A stretch of 64,000 nt of DNA from Parelaphostrongylus tenuis (GCA_019055375.1 JAHQIW010006223.1:1-64000); one strand, 5' to 3'; positions 10,690-22,535 are shown, counted from the first letter of the stretch. Notes: generated by a model not told the origin, from the letters alone. Made by a program: numbers and translations.

Positions 10690-11770
10690 TTATCACCTTG
10701 ATTAGGAGTGCCGTGAAAGATCAAGCTTCAGCTCCATTCTCTTTGCAAACGGTTCCTTATTGGTAGTGGCGATAAATGTGGACTCCTTTTGGAAAGTGAT
10801 GTTAGATCAGCTCAAGTTTTAAGTCCATCAACAAGCGATCTCCAGTCTTCGACCGAATCTTCCTTCACCTAGCACTCATATAAAGAGAGGATTTCTCAAA
10901 GGACTTCTGTGCCGTACACGATTTCTTTTGTTTTTCATAGGCGATAAAACCAGTTCTTTGCAGCTTTTGGCTGAATCAAAACCTTGCACCCAAAAGACAG
11001 GCAACTATCGATTTGGTACAAAATCCGGTCAATATAGAGGTGCCAAAGAGGCAGCATTTCCTGTTCGCAAGTTACTACGCATAAGTTGAGCCGTTGGAAG
11101 ACTTCCATCTCTATCGGTGGCTTTCTCTAATCACGAATATTGAGATTCTATGGAAAAGACGTATCGCGAACAGGAGTTGTGTAAGCCGCTCTTCGCTCTC
11201 ACTTCACTCTTCCGATTTCTCTTATTCTATTTTCATTCTTATTGCCGGCTGTCCGCTTTTCACCGGTTGTCTCACCGCCCGACATCAAATACGGGAGCAC
11301 CAGGTGTGCGCGGTATTGAAGCAAGAATTTTTCTGTTGATTAAGCTATATTTATTCTCTAGAGTATCGAGGTCAGCATAGGCGGAGTCTTGATCAGGTTC
11401 GCAAGAGTCCGTGGGTCAGAAAGAGATTGCCACCTTGCAACTATTCGATACCAAGACGGTGCTAAGTCCTTGATGTAGTTTATTCTCAACCGCGCTTTCC
11501 GTGTGAAAACATCGGTCAGCGTCTTAGCTTGAGAGACGCTGCTGCGAGATGAAGCCTTCACTGTTTTCCGCAGTCCGATACCCAGGAACGCTTCCCAGCC
11601 ACGATGAGGCGGTAAATCGTTAGGAGGGAAATAAACGAAACAATAATGCAGTAAAACGTATCTTCTGAACTGGCACAGAAACGGCCAAATATCTACTTGA
11701 TACAATTTTTTCGCTAATCAAAGGTGGGAGTCCAAACAAGCAATAAAACGAGAACTCTTTTAAGGTTAAC
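10690..11770. other. No gene recognised
   Basis: A 115-codon minus-strand frame (11358-11705) is the longest here, but it has no family signature, and plus-strand frames overlap it. Nothing else is supported. Confidence 0.35.
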
Positions 11771-11774
11771 CGCT

Positions 11775-11935
11775 TTGAGTGGTGGTATCACGTTACAGAT
11801 ATAGCCAATGATGTTGAGTGATGAAGTGAGCACGCACCTCCAGAACTGGTGAAATATTGGTTCATATCGCTGTTTGACGTGAAATTTTGCACATCACTCA
11901 GCATCATAGGGTATATATGTAACAATGGAACAATT
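11775..11935. repeat. Paired inverted SINE tails
   Basis: The reverse complement of a SINE tail (GTGGTATCACGTTACAG then GTTGAGTGATG) lies at about 11778-11825. A forward tail (TTTTGCACATCACTCAGCATC then GGGTATAT) lies at about 11883-11918. The same words follow the tRNA-like head near 59790-59850. Hardly any tRNA head remains between the tails here. Confidence 0.5.
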
Positions 11936-12198
11936 TGCATTGGCGTTTTCATGACGTTGACGAAACACGAGTATGCTAAAGGCATCTATCGACAAAATCC
12001 GCAACCGTTTAGTCGCCAACTCAGTATAATCGAGGTAATGCTCATAATTTCAGTACTTGAAGTAAAAAAAAGCATTTTATCTAAAACACCGCCAAGATTA
12101 GGTGTCTGCAACCTCTAAATGAGAAGTGACACTATGTGGTTTATGCTCGCTCTGTTTGAAAGCTTTACATTGTCTCAAAGCTTGTAAAATTCATTTAC

Positions 12199-12339
12199 CT
12201 TCAAGTTTTGATGAAAGGTAGAGCTGAAAATGTACTTGATTTGTATGTAGAGCAATAGTGGAAACGATGTTAATGTAAGAACTGTGTACAACACTTGAAC
12301 AATGCGAAACAGATTATATTCTACGATATCAAGTCCTTC
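12199..12339 (-). CDS. 7TM chemoreceptor-like exon, first transmembrane helix (copy A)
   Basis: 47 codons bounded by AG acceptor (12340-12341) and GT donor (12197-12198) on the minus strand. It begins EGLDIVEYNLFRIVQ, continues with a hydrophobic helix (VLYTVLTLTSFPLLLYIQI) and ends with SSTFHQNLK. A hydrophobic helix after an N-terminal cysteine, followed by an FHxNxK motif, resembles the nematode Sra/Srab chemosensory receptors. It joins the exon at 12422-12498 in phase 0. No exons for later helices were found, so the gene is partial or broken. Family placement is inferred. Confidence 0.55.
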
Positions 12340-12421
12340 CTAAAATTAGAAATAGTTTCATGACGATTAAGCATTGAAAGAAGGAAATAGGAAAAAGGAA
12401 ACCTGCAGAGGCATTCATTAC

Positions 12422-12498
12422 CTTTCTACATTCCAGTTCATTAGCGTCTTCATTGGGATACATGTTCAAGAAAATAAGTTGTCGATATTGCTCATCTC
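12422..12498 (-). CDS. 7TM chemoreceptor-like exon, extracellular N terminus (copy A)
   Basis: Codes for 25 residues including EQYRQLIFLNMYPNED and NELECRK, after a 2-nt split codon. The acceptor TTTCAG and donor GTAATG are both present. It joins the TM1 exon at 12199-12339 in frame. The copy at 14947-15028 keeps the PNExxNELECRK pattern, which argues for past coding selection. Confidence 0.55.
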
Positions 12499-12654
12499 CT
12501 GAAATTTCTTTCCTTGCTTACCTTTTTGCATCCAAGAAAATCTACTGCGTTATAATAATAGAGATTTCGACATTTCCTTTAACTTCGGCATTACAAACCA
12601 ATTATATATTCTTTGGTAGATAAACGTAGACGCGAAGTTAATAGCGAACTAATC

Positions 12655-12700
12655 ATTCGGCTAACGTATCAACGCATTTGGTCTTCTTCAGGGCCGATTG
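12655..12700 (-). ncRNA. Decayed hammerhead-like PLE terminus
   Basis: The minus strand shows GGCC, core CTGAAGA (12685-12691), a disrupted helix II, GATACGTT in place of GAAACGTT, and AGCC. The layout matches 5148-5182, but helix II and the GAAA are damaged. This is a solo terminal-repeat fragment. Confidence 0.4.
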
Positions 12701-13504
12701 ATCCATGCCGATGCTTCACAGGTGTTCGTCCGTGGTGTTCGCGTTCGTGGAAGCTCACTCTGATTTTCTATCAACTTCATACTTTCGTTCAAACACCAAA
12801 CTTAAGTGCGCTGCATAGATTTCATAGTAAAGATATGGAAGTAATAATCTTCTTCACACATCTGGAAAGAAGAATCGTAGGTAGAAATGCATTGCGCGTT
12901 ATAGTCTATGGCTACAGATAGGCATCGGACGCTATAGCAACAGCACTATAAAGAAATCGGCAAGAAGAACTAAGAAAAGGATTTATTGGATAAAACAAAA
13001 TGAGAAGGTGTTCGAAAGAGCCGAAGTCAAAGTTCAAGATAAGGAACCACATCCATGTGACGGAATGATTGAATGGTCTTCTTCGCGTCGCTAGTGGAAT
13101 AGACTGCAAAATTATTCGTGAAACAACTATTATTGGATTTTCATTATATTTCAATTCTGTATATAACAAAATATTATTGTTTTCAACGCAGTGCTTCAGC
13201 TGATTGTATTCTGAGTTATTCCGTGTGAAGACTACAAAGAGTTGTTTGTTACGAAATGCCTGTCGCCAGCTGATTGCGATTACATAAGATCATAATGATA
13301 AACATCTTTAAATATCGTTTTCGTCTTCATCACCACGAAGCTTGTCTTTTTACAAACGCCTAACAAATGAGAAAATCCTAGTGAAATGTAAATTGGGATT
13401 TTTTTCGGGCACTGGAATCTAAATTGAAATGAAGTAAAAGAAGAAGCGAGAATTGGCTAGTTTTTATTCGAACTCGAGCTGCATGAGATTGCTGTGGTAG
13501 TGGT

Positions 13505-14645
13505 TATTGGTCCCGTACGCACTGCGTTATTTCATCAAAGACATAAGACAAACGATTCATTGCTAGGCTTATAAGGTCCAAGCATTTGCACAATTATATG
13601 GGAAACTAGTGACTGTTATCTTCTACTTGTCGTATTACAAGCAAATCATGGAAAACCTATAAGGATCAATGACTTCTCCACAACAGGAGAAATATGTCCA
13701 CGATATTGTTTACACCACTATTTATGATATCGTCTTTTGTCTACAAGACCTTTTCTTAGATTCTCGCCAATATAAAGTTTCCAGTGAGGAATAGACGTGG
13801 CACTAAGCTAGAACATTGCGAATAATTTAGATGGATTATTTAGATTTCGCTACAGCTTCACTTAAAATAGTACCTGTGGTGGAGGTTCAGTGGTTTTTGC
13901 TGTGTGGTCCCTGGATTTGTCTCAGGCAGTGACCCGATCGATATCTGAATATGGTTAGGATTGTCCTTAGCGGCGCACTGACCTTTGTGCTGCTCGCGTC
14001 GAACTTCCGGGTTGCGACGACTTTTGCCCTTTGAAGTGGCTGGTTGCACTTCCAAGTTGCTACGGGCTGAACTTTGGTCTGTGTGACCGTGTCTTCTGCC
14101 AACTTGTCTCTTGTAACCGACAAGAGCACAAAGTTCAAATCCTTTATATGGGTTATACGAAACAATGTGATGAAACCGAACAATGAAGTGGTACCACCAA
14201 ACAATGCTGTATACCAAACAACCTATAATATACATATATCACTGTAATAATATAATAAGAACAATATATATACGATTGCGACATTTCGTTATATGAACAT
14301 ATGTCTGTTGAATGTGATGTATCGTCTTGTGGCGATAATATGGATAAGTGATGTATTTAATGAGATGTATTGTCGTGTGACGGTACAATGAATGTTGTTA
14401 TTAACGGAGCATGGCTAGGCGGCGGAGCCCGTTTGGGATTGCTATGTTCGCCCCCAAGTAGAACACCGGCGGCGGGATCCAGTGGGTGAGTATATAGTGT
14501 TAGCAGTGGGGTCGCTACTGATTATATATGGGCAGAATCCCTTAACCGCGGTGATGGGCCGAGCATAGCCTAAGTGAGTTTGCTCCGCCACGTTAGTGAT
14601 ATGTTCCGCTCACAATTCTATTGAGTTTATCTGACAGTTGTATGA
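13505..14645. other. Unclassified insertion between duplicated blocks, with a GC-rich islet
   Basis: A 125-codon minus-strand frame (13858-14235) is rich in basic and polar residues (KGKSRRNPEVRREQHKG) but unrecognised. The next stretch, 14400-14620, is clearly GC-richer than its surroundings, with GGCTAGGCGGCGGAGCCC and CACCGGCGGCGGGATCC. No domain was found. It could be part of an unidentified element. Confidence 0.35.
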
Positions 14646-14749
14646 ACTCAACCTTATGATACCAATTAGTTACATGATAACGAGACTATGTGAGGAGAGC
14701 AATAATGAGTCGACAATGAACTGAGGTGAGGTGGTCCGGGTGAGGTGGC

Positions 14750-14862
14750 CAAAGTATTTGATTTGCACATAACAGCAATAATGGAGGTGATGTCAAAGAG
14801 AAAAATATGTAGACTATTTGAGCTGTTCGGCAAAGCCAATACTCTACAATATCCAGCCCTTG
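14750..14862 (-). pseudogene. 7TM chemoreceptor TM1 exon with lost splice acceptor (copy B)
   Basis: The minus strand encodes QGLDIVEYWLCRTAQIVY then a hydrophobic helix FFSLTSPPLLLLCANQI, aligned residue by residue with 12199-12339. At the homologous boundary the dinucleotide before the exon is CG instead of AG. The nearest AG, three bases into the exon, would put the helix out of frame with the preceding exon. Similarity stops near 14750, before the donor. Pseudogene remnant. Confidence 0.6.
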
Positions 14863-14946
14863 CGGGAATATGAAATAGTTTATGACAGCAAATTGACGCG
14901 GAAAGAAGGAAGTAGGTAAAAGCAAGTCGAATGGATCGTTTGTTAC

Positions 14947-15028
14947 CTTTCTGCACTCCAGTTCGTTTGTAGTTTCATTGGGAAGCATGATCAAGTCAAT
15001 AAATAGTTGATAGCCCTGCGAAGATTTT
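14947..15028 (-). pseudogene. 7TM chemoreceptor N-terminal exon remnant (copy B)
   Basis: Encodes SSQGYQLFIDLIMLPNETT then NELECRK on the minus strand, ending at a GT donor (GTAACA). It is homologous to 12422-12498, but the 5' phase differs by one base. With the downstream acceptor mutated, the copy is probably non-functional. Confidence 0.5.
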
Positions 15029-16134
15029 CTGAAACTGTTATTTTTCAGGGCAAGCGTTTGCATCCAATAAAATCACCGACTTCAGTAGTTCAGCTTGTGG
15101 AAATATGAAATTATTTCTTCACAATAAATCAAGTCGCCTCAATGAAACTAGTATTCTAGTAATTAATAATCAGGGAAGACCCGGAAAAGCAGTGTTTGAA
15201 ATTATCGCTTGATTATTCAGGTCATAAAATAAAAAAGGATCGAAATAGGCACATGGGCTCAAAAAATAGCTTTGAACTGTCATATTTACTGTGCCCGCGT
15301 GCACTATAATGCTTGCCGGGTAAGTTGTGGGTTAAAATCATTAGCAAAATGTTTCTGTTTATGCTTGAAAGGAAACGTGCTATAAAAATCGCTTTGTAGT
15401 TAATAACCTTGATTATGCAACAGACGCTACAAGAAGTATCAACAAGAAAGCAAACGGCAATTGTTGGATGAAAACTGTACAAGTTCAAGGAGCTGTAAAT
15501 TATACTGGGGCAAATAGCTCTAAGAGAGTGATACAATCAACGAATAGTTTTCTTTTCTTGGTGATCGAATCACCCTTTAAAATAATTAGTGAAACAAAAA
15601 ATACCAAATCTTTTTCTGAATCAGTATTTTGGACGTAGTAAAATGGTAGTATGATGATAGTTGTGTCTTATTTGATTGTATTTTGAATAATTCGCTCTAG
15701 AAATTGTTGATAAACAACTTATTATGAACAGTGTGACGCCACCTGATTAGGGTGTCATTAGATCGTAATGAAAACCTTTCCTGCATATGTCATCTTTCTT
15801 CTCCTTCACACAAAACTTGTCTTCTCGTAAATATTTGAGAGACTAGGGAATCTCAAAACGAGTGTAAATTGAGATTATATTGTTTTTCTACCACATCTGA
15901 TATTTGATAGCACGTGAAAACTTGCTGACTTTACAGAATCCCTGGAAGGAAACGCGTAATGACGTAGTAACACCTCCCTCCGACACCTAGCAGTGATCCA
16001 AACTTATGTGGAGGTACTAAGCGACAGGTAAATTCCAACACTCTCTATATTAATGTTGTCACAAATCTTCCTCATAATGGGATTGCGACCCAGATTGTAA
16101 CTAAGGAGGATCTTACATGTTTTAACCTGATAGG

Positions 16135-16205
16135 TTTAGTGGTATAGGTGCCTGATTCGTCCTATTGGAGCTCATCACTACCACCCTCCCTCGGTTCAGC
16201 CAATC
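16135..16205 (-). ncRNA. Degenerate hammerhead copy
   Basis: The minus strand reads helix I GGTGGTA, GTGATGAG in place of CTGATGAG, a helix II strand pair around CCAATAGGAC, GAAT, then CAGGCACCTA and TACCAC. Helix I (GTGGTA/TACCAC) still pairs. Core C3 and the GAAA are mutated. It belongs to the same family as 25494-25861, including the flanking GAGGGAGGGTG. Confidence 0.5.
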
Positions 16206-16329
16206 CGTTAAGGTCAAATAGTCTTCTGAAGGAATTGAGGTCGAGTAAAAAGTCACCCTAAGTCAGGTGATGTACTTACCTGACATTGTGGTACCTGATG
16301 TACTTACCGTGTAACTAGGAAGTCTTGCG

Positions 16330-19300
16330 TGCTCCAATGGTGGATAGTGAAATTAAACTCGCATAAAGTGGACTGTACTCTCCTGAGATGAAGATGGATT
16401 TAATGAATCTCTCTAACTTTGTTGCTCCAACTTGGCATACATCTTTTTCTTCTTCGAGTCAAGCTAAGCAAAAGTCTCACACAGGAAGTATATGGAAAGC
16501 GGTGGAGATCCGTTTTCCCAAAAGGTCTCTCCTTTTGGTAGAAACCGGAAAACTATCTATGGGTATCCAGTATACACATCCACTTCTCAATAAACTATAC
16601 GTTGAGTGTAACGTGTTAAGCCCAGTAAAGGAGACGAGCCTCGTTTTGTTGACCCCGAAAAAGCTTCCGATAAGCCCTGTCGGGAGAAACGAGTGCGGAG
16701 AGGTTATTAAAATGTCAGAGCTTTGTTAGGCTGCCTACATCGTACGGACCAATGTATCGATTCGTGTGTATGTGATACGCACTTCTGTAAGCTGATAGTC
16801 TATGGAAGGCTTGATAACGCAGGCAAGACGGGTAAGGTACGACGCCGCTGGCAAGGCTGAAACGAAAAGACACCATTCATTTCAAGCTGACTATGACATT
16901 GGAGAAGAACTGTTTTTCGAAACAGGCGTAATAGAGGTGTTACTGGAGTAGGCGTTTTCGTCAAAATAAATTTGACCATGGGCATCGTATTTTTCGAACA
17001 ACCAACAAGCAGGATCAAGAGCCTATGGTCGAAAGAACGTAGACTAACGCCGGCTTTGACCATTTCTCCAAACACCGACACCATGCTATGATGAAAACGT
17101 AGCCAAAGTGTTCTGTGTGAACTTGGATGTTTTCTTCCAAGTCGTACATTTTTGAAAAAAAAGCTAAGGCAAAAAATTAGATCTAGAAGAGCACATGAGA
17201 ATGCCACGTCGTAACACACAAATTTGATGAGAGTGAACAGGGTGAGAGGTTGTAGCAGTTGATGACGACCTGGCGGCAAAATCATTTAGGATAAGTTACA
17301 TTTTGTGGAGCTCCACTCTCGGTGGTGGACATGCAAAGCTCCATTGAAAAACTTTTGCTCTTCATTTCTCACAATCCGATGTCACAATTCATTGTACGGG
17401 TCCAGAATTTTTTGCACTAGAGTTGTTTTCTCGGGCCTTCCTGCAGAAGAGTCTTTGATTATTTCAGGCATTGCTCCAGCTACTGGTTGAAGATCTCGTC
17501 ACTATGAACGTCATAGAATACTGCTCAAGATCATTCTTCTTGCAACCTTAGAGGTAGCAGAGCTAAGGCTTTCTATAAAACGTAATTGACTGACTGCCAG
17601 AGAGTACTGATAAAGGCAACAGAATCAGAGCCTTGCTTATCATCTGGCGTCGCGATGCACCGCATCACTAATTACTGCGTTAGCGTATCTCCAGTGCAGA
17701 GTCTCACAACGAAATAGACAGCAACACAATAAATCGAAGGTTTTGCTTATGTCCTTTTATCCCGAAATTCCATACGGAACAAAGCTATAGCCTCCCTGAC
17801 GCATGTTTTTATTTTTTTTGTGAAAAGAAGGAATGCATCTAAGCTTGTAGAATGAAATTTCAAAAGATATCATGAACTAAAGGTTATTAAAAACCATGTT
17901 TTTTTATTTCCAAATCTTTGGGCAACTCTTGGGAAGATGCCGCCATTGCAACATCGCCAAAGGACACCACTGAATTATTCACTGTCATAGCATTATTACT
18001 ACGAAACGTAGAGGTCCGAAAGTTACTTGAGGACGCTTGCATCTAGAAAAAACCTGCGCTGATCCGCCGACATGGAATCGGGCAAGCAGCAGGCAACCGT
18101 TATCCCACATTCAAACTTGCAAAACGCTGCAAAGACGATTTAAGAAGATCTTGAAGATAGGGAAGCAGCATTTGTAGCCAAAGCTACAAAGGTGTAAGAG
18201 CATTCGAAAGAACCACCAAACTATGTCAATTACAAAGCTAAGATGATTATACGCTAATGTAAAAAAAGAAACACAGATTTGAGAAAGGTAGTCAAGAAAA
18301 GCGCTCCGATTACTACTTAGGTCTAATCAACGTCATTCTATCGTTTTATGAAACCAAAGGGTATCTATACGTTTCTCTTGAAGTTCTATGTGCTTTTCGT
18401 CGGTAAGAAGTTCTACAATACATGACACGAACGAGATAAGAAAGGAAGATTTCATGTCACAGGCAATTATCGTCTAACCTTATAAATGTCTGTCCTCTAT
18501 CAACCCTTCTCTCAAGTCTTTCCATTCAGGATTGACAGAGATTTAAAAGAAGGATAGCCATGCAAATCAGCATGGATCCGGAAGAGCTTACGTATCAAAG
18601 CATCCTCGCTCAGTGCATAAAATTTTTCGTGAATAATATGAGGATATCCGAGCTAAAGCATCTCTATTCAACGATGATATTAACATCAACATAAGAGGTT
18701 TTATTAGGTCTTCTTACAAGTTTGGGCGCTAGAGCAATAAGCACCAAATAATAGCCAGAAATATCTGAACTTGCTCAATAAGACTACTGAAAAAAGTATG
18801 CGACATCAGCCTCAACTCATTTCTGTCATCTTTGGTCATCATTTTATCAAAAGATCAATACCACTTCCATAGAAGAGTGTCATCTTTGAATTCAAAGAAA
18901 TTTGCCAATCTTCGGCGAAAATGATTGATTTCTCAAGATTTCTTCTTCGTCAGGAAGTGCTCCAGCGACCGGAAGAGGTGATAGTCTGATGGCGACAAAT
19001 CAAGACTGTACGGCGGACGATCAGGCAACTCCTAGCTCAATTCGATCAACCTACTGTTTGCTCATTTGGTGACATGAAGTCTTGCGTTGTTTTGAAGCAA
19101 GATGAGACTGCGGCAGCGTCGACGTGACAGGGCCTGATTGCAGCAGTCCAGGTGCTCACAACAGCGTTTGGTCTTGATCGTCCCTCTGCATGGCAACAAG
19201 TCCCAGTGAATCTGCCCGCTCCGGTCCCAAAAGATGATGAGCATTGCCTTTGACGTGAATCGATGTGGACGTGGAGTTGGAGTTCCTTGTTGACTTGGTA

Positions 19301-19900
19301 ACGGTCATTGTTGGTTAACGCTGACTCTTTGAAAAAATTCACTTTGCCTGAAATTATTCAAATTTGGAAGAAATACCTTGGATAGTGTTGTTAAGCAATT
19401 TCAATTACTTCTGATCAATAAATTTGGTCTTTATTGCTCCAGTGCAAAATTTATGAGAAGTACTAAATCAAGTTTATTCCATGCTGTTAGATTTATTCAT
19501 TGCCACACTCAGCAAACTAACATATTCTTCAACGAGATTTAACAATATGTAATCAACGATGCCTGTAATAGCTTCATAGTTTCCACAAATTCAACAATAT
19601 CAACAAACGCTGTGTGAAGGCTAGAATTAGACGATATGAGAGTGACACTTGATGGTCGTAATTAACACCTTCACTTTGCTGATGCCACTGTTCACATAGC
19701 ACCAGGCGTCAGCCAAGCAGATCAAATGTTAGACGACTTTCTCAACTATGTAAAAACGTAAAACTATGTCAAACGACTAAATCTCACAAAAGCGATTTCC
19801 ATGAGGAATTGAATGCCTCGCTCCTACTCAACGAACAAATATTTGCGACCTAGAAAAAGGATGGGATATGTGTCAAACTTATAGCTTGATGGCCTTGTGT
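16330..19900 (+). mobile_element. RTE-type retrotransposon, decayed, carrying a mariner insertion (copy 3)
   Basis: The 5' part (about 16500-16740) matches the leader of copy 4, including GTGCGGAGAGG followed by a GCTGCC junction. The endonuclease follows from about 16820 (GKAETKRHHSFQADYDIGEE). RT blocks lie at about 18060-18720, and the palm block FADATVHIAPGVSQADQML at about 19665-19730. There FADA replaces FADD. Many stops and frame changes. The RT is split near 18725-19565 by a mariner copy on the opposite strand. Confidence 0.8.
18725..19565 (-). mobile_element. mariner transposon remnant nested in RTE copy 3
   Basis: Minus-strand frames give SALTNNDRYQVNKELQL, then FWDRSGQIHWDLLPCRGTI, LDCCNQAL and LILLQNNARLHVTK. 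Further on come a VAIRLSPLP-like block and DEEEIL. This is the order of a SETMAR-type mariner catalytic domain. The second catalytic aspartate (usually in an HDNARPH motif) reads NNARLH. The N-terminal DNA-binding half is absent and stops are frequent. Exact ends and target TA were not determined. Confidence 0.8.
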
Positions 19901-20219
19901 CATGGTCGCGGACCGGCACTACGCCTTTTTGGAGCAGGAAACAGCTCCAAGCAATGCTAGTGTCTCAGCATCCTTGCGTTTATATTTCGCATTTTACCCT
20001 GTGGTTAAAATTAGAATTAGATAATTCATTAACGTGTCCGGGACGGCGTTGTACCAGCATGGTACACGCACGTTCTTGCTGAACAAAACTTTTCCTTTAG
20101 ACCTTTAGTATCATTCAAAAGTTTAATTCTTTGAGGTATCAGCATTGTGTTCAAATACGAGAAATTTCTTTGTTAAATTGGAGCAAAAATAAAGATTATG
20201 TATCACACTCAGTTGTTTT

Positions 20220-20410
20220 GTTTGCTCGGTGGAACCTGTAAATAGCTTTTCATCAATCTCTTAGTAGTCATTCGATAGCCTATATCTCGAAATTTTGATG
20301 CTCTATTTGGATTACTAAACGATATCATAAAGACCTGTAAGAGCGAAAAAGGATCACAACGACGCCCGAGATAATAACCCGCCGATTGAGCGTCTTTCAA
20401 TTGAAACTTT
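20220..20410. repeat. Dispersed repeat with an ATCTCGAAATTTTGATG-type phrase
   Basis: Contains TCATTCGATAGCC, ATATCTCGAAATTTTGATG and an ACGATATCATAAAGACCTGT tail. Variants recur near 29288, 29463, 39461-39975 and 61500-61690. No coding potential. Confidence 0.5.
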
Positions 20411-20749
20411 CATATGGAAATATCTGGTTTAGTGGAGACTACTTATCCTGAAAATCCTCATTTTTCAACGGTTATACCACATCCTTGGGAAAAACATACT
20501 TAAATATTCCTAATAAAAGTTTATATGGAGATATTTTTAGTATGTAGCTGGAGTAAGTGTGGGAAAAGCGTACGCTCATCATTGTGCAGATTACATCTAT
20601 ACAGAAGCAGTGTTCTTCACAAATTGTTTTCACAGTGCCTATGTTGCAAGCTTTTCACTCAAATTATCTATTCAACAATCAACAGCTTACAAAATAAACA
20701 TCGAACAGCAACAATTTGCTCGACAAATCACTACCGTTCAGTAGTTTAC

Positions 20750-21165
20750 CTTCTTGCATGAAATTTATTTCCATTCGATTGTTTTCATTCATTTTATTTC
20801 TTTTCCTTTTATTTACACCGATGACACAAGCACAGTCTTCTCAGAAGCTCACATGCACACAATTCTTAAGGCTGCTAGTCACGTTCAATTCTATGTGTTC
20901 ACCCTACAAGAAACAAAAGCCACGAAGACCGACATAAGATCAACAAACGACAAATCTCCCAATGTTCATAAAGCGACTTTCCCGATACAAAATGTCGGAG
21001 CCGTCGACTTTGTCGATCACTCATATGTCGCCCATCTAGCCAATTCATATGAAATCCTGTCACCGCGCCTGGCGATCCTTCACCTTCAATTTCCGCGCCA
21101 GAGGAAAGTCAGTATTGTCAACTGCTACTCACCAATTCATACAGCTAATGAGAGCTAATCAGACG
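20750..21165 (+). pseudogene. Endonuclease N-terminal fragment of a second non-LTR retrotransposon family
   Basis: A 134-codon frame holds VQFYVFTLQETKATKTDI, then VGAVDFVDHSYVAHL, SPRLAILHLQF, and KVSIVNCYSPIHTANES. These are the first four blocks of an APE-type (exonuclease-endonuclease-phosphatase) domain, with the catalytic glutamate in LQET. Sequence and spacing differ from the RTE copies here, so this is another family. A stop follows the NCYSP block and the rest of the element is missing. Confidence 0.75.
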
Positions 21166-21249
21166 CGCTCTACAACTTGATGGGGAAGGCATCTGCGACA
21201 GAAAGTCCTTCTGCAAATTGAACGTTACGAGAAAACACAGAATAATGAA

Positions 21250-21970
21250 GCGGTTTCACTCTCACTTACTGAGGATTTTTTACAAATTTTGCTTCTTTTT
21301 TTAGGTTCAAAAATTCAAGGTGATACTGTATGACACATGTTAAGCATATCGATGATATTGTGGAGGGACTAGATTGAGTAAACGCTTCAAATAAAGGGAA
21401 AAAGTTGAAAAAGTTACATCTCAGTGAAACCGCTCCATTATGAATTATTTATGACTTTCCATAATTTTTTTTGAATTCTAGTTTCGGAATACTGATGCTG
21501 ACAGTGTTGATAATGCTCTGAATTGAAAAGTTTTTGTATGCTATTCAAAAAGGAGAACAAAGCGTGAAAAAAAACTATAAATAATAAGCTGGTTTTATTT
21601 TGATTCATTTACGATTTTTAGATTTTCTTCCTTATTTTTGGTTCCAGAATACCGATGGTGACACTATGTCCACGCTTTTCGTGGAAGTATTCTCAAGTGA
21701 AAAGCGTTAGTAAACGCCTCAATAGGAAAAAAGTGTGGAAAAATAAGAGTTATAAAGCGATTCCATTCTGATCTGTTTGCGATTTCCATGAATTTTTTCT
21801 TATGTTTTTTAGGTTTGGAATACCGAGGTTAAAACTGTTTTCTGGCTCTTGTGGACGATTTATGCACTGTGAAGCATTAGTAAACGCTGCTTATAAAAGA
21901 AGGGAATATGAATAAACACAAAATAATACAACGACTACCTTCAGATTCATTTACGATTTCTCGAAAACTT
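21250..21970 (+). repeat. Degenerate tandem array, about four units of about 170 bp
   Basis: A phrase like GGTTCCAGAATACCGATGGTGACACT recurs at about 21306, 21481, 21651 and 21813, spaced 175, 170 and 162 bp. Each is followed at similar distance by an AGTAAACGCxTC phrase, a GTGxxAAAAA phrase and a TTCATTTACGATTTT phrase. Units are strongly diverged. Confidence 0.6.
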
Positions 21971-22511
21971 TTTCTAAGTGTGTATCATCAAGTTTCCTCG
22001 GCTTGCTACTACTGCTAACTTGCTATATAATAGCCATTGAAAAATAATAACCATGACGCTGATTCTATATTAGTTTTGCTAGCCTAGAATTGAAATTAGC
22101 AGACGTGGTCTGAATTTCTGACAATTTTTACTGTGATCGTCAATTTAACAATTTCGCAGCGATATTGATGTCATTTTGTCATGTAAATTACTGTGATAAT
22201 AGATGAATAGATTTTTGTGGCGCACTGGAACTCGAAACTATAAATCTAGAGTCATTTCCGATGTAAGACCAACGCTGATTACGACGATGTTCAATGTGAA
22301 TGGACGATTATTAAACCTCGGCTATAAGAATCAATCAAAGTTTGGAGCGGCTTGATCGATTAAAAAAATGACAACTTAATCAGCTAAGTAAGTAGATGTG
22401 TGGTTTTGAGTGAAGAATCAGGAAGTTACATGTTCGAAAACTACGTGGGCTATTTCTAGCCATTGCACCTTTCTTTATATGTTGGTCTGAGAGAAGAAAA
22501 TGGAAATTCGA

Positions 22512-22535
22512 ATGTATGTATGTATGTATGTATGT

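Larger units (their letters stand above)
12100..13500. repeat. Duplicated block, copy A
   Basis: Sequence here has a diverged counterpart at about 14650-15920, in the same orientation and offset by about 2.5 kb. Matches include the chemoreceptor exons, the ACCTTTCTACATTCCAGTTC region and stretches at 13200-13430 paired with 15665-15890. The copies share order but many substitutions, so the duplication is old. Confidence 0.6.
14650..15920. repeat. Duplicated block, copy B
   Basis: Counterpart of 12100-13500 (see that entry). It contains the second pair of chemoreceptor-like exon remnants and the stretches around 15665-15890 with TTTGATTGTATTTTGAAT and ACACAAAACTTGTCTTC. Confidence 0.6.

Noticed and set aside
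11358..11705. 115-codon minus-strand ORF as the end of a retrotransposon
   Set aside because: Basic and Leu-rich, but no RT or endonuclease block could be aligned with the RTE copies here.
13858..14235. Gag-like or nucleic-acid-binding protein
   Set aside because: Composition is basic, but no zinc knuckle or other motif is present.
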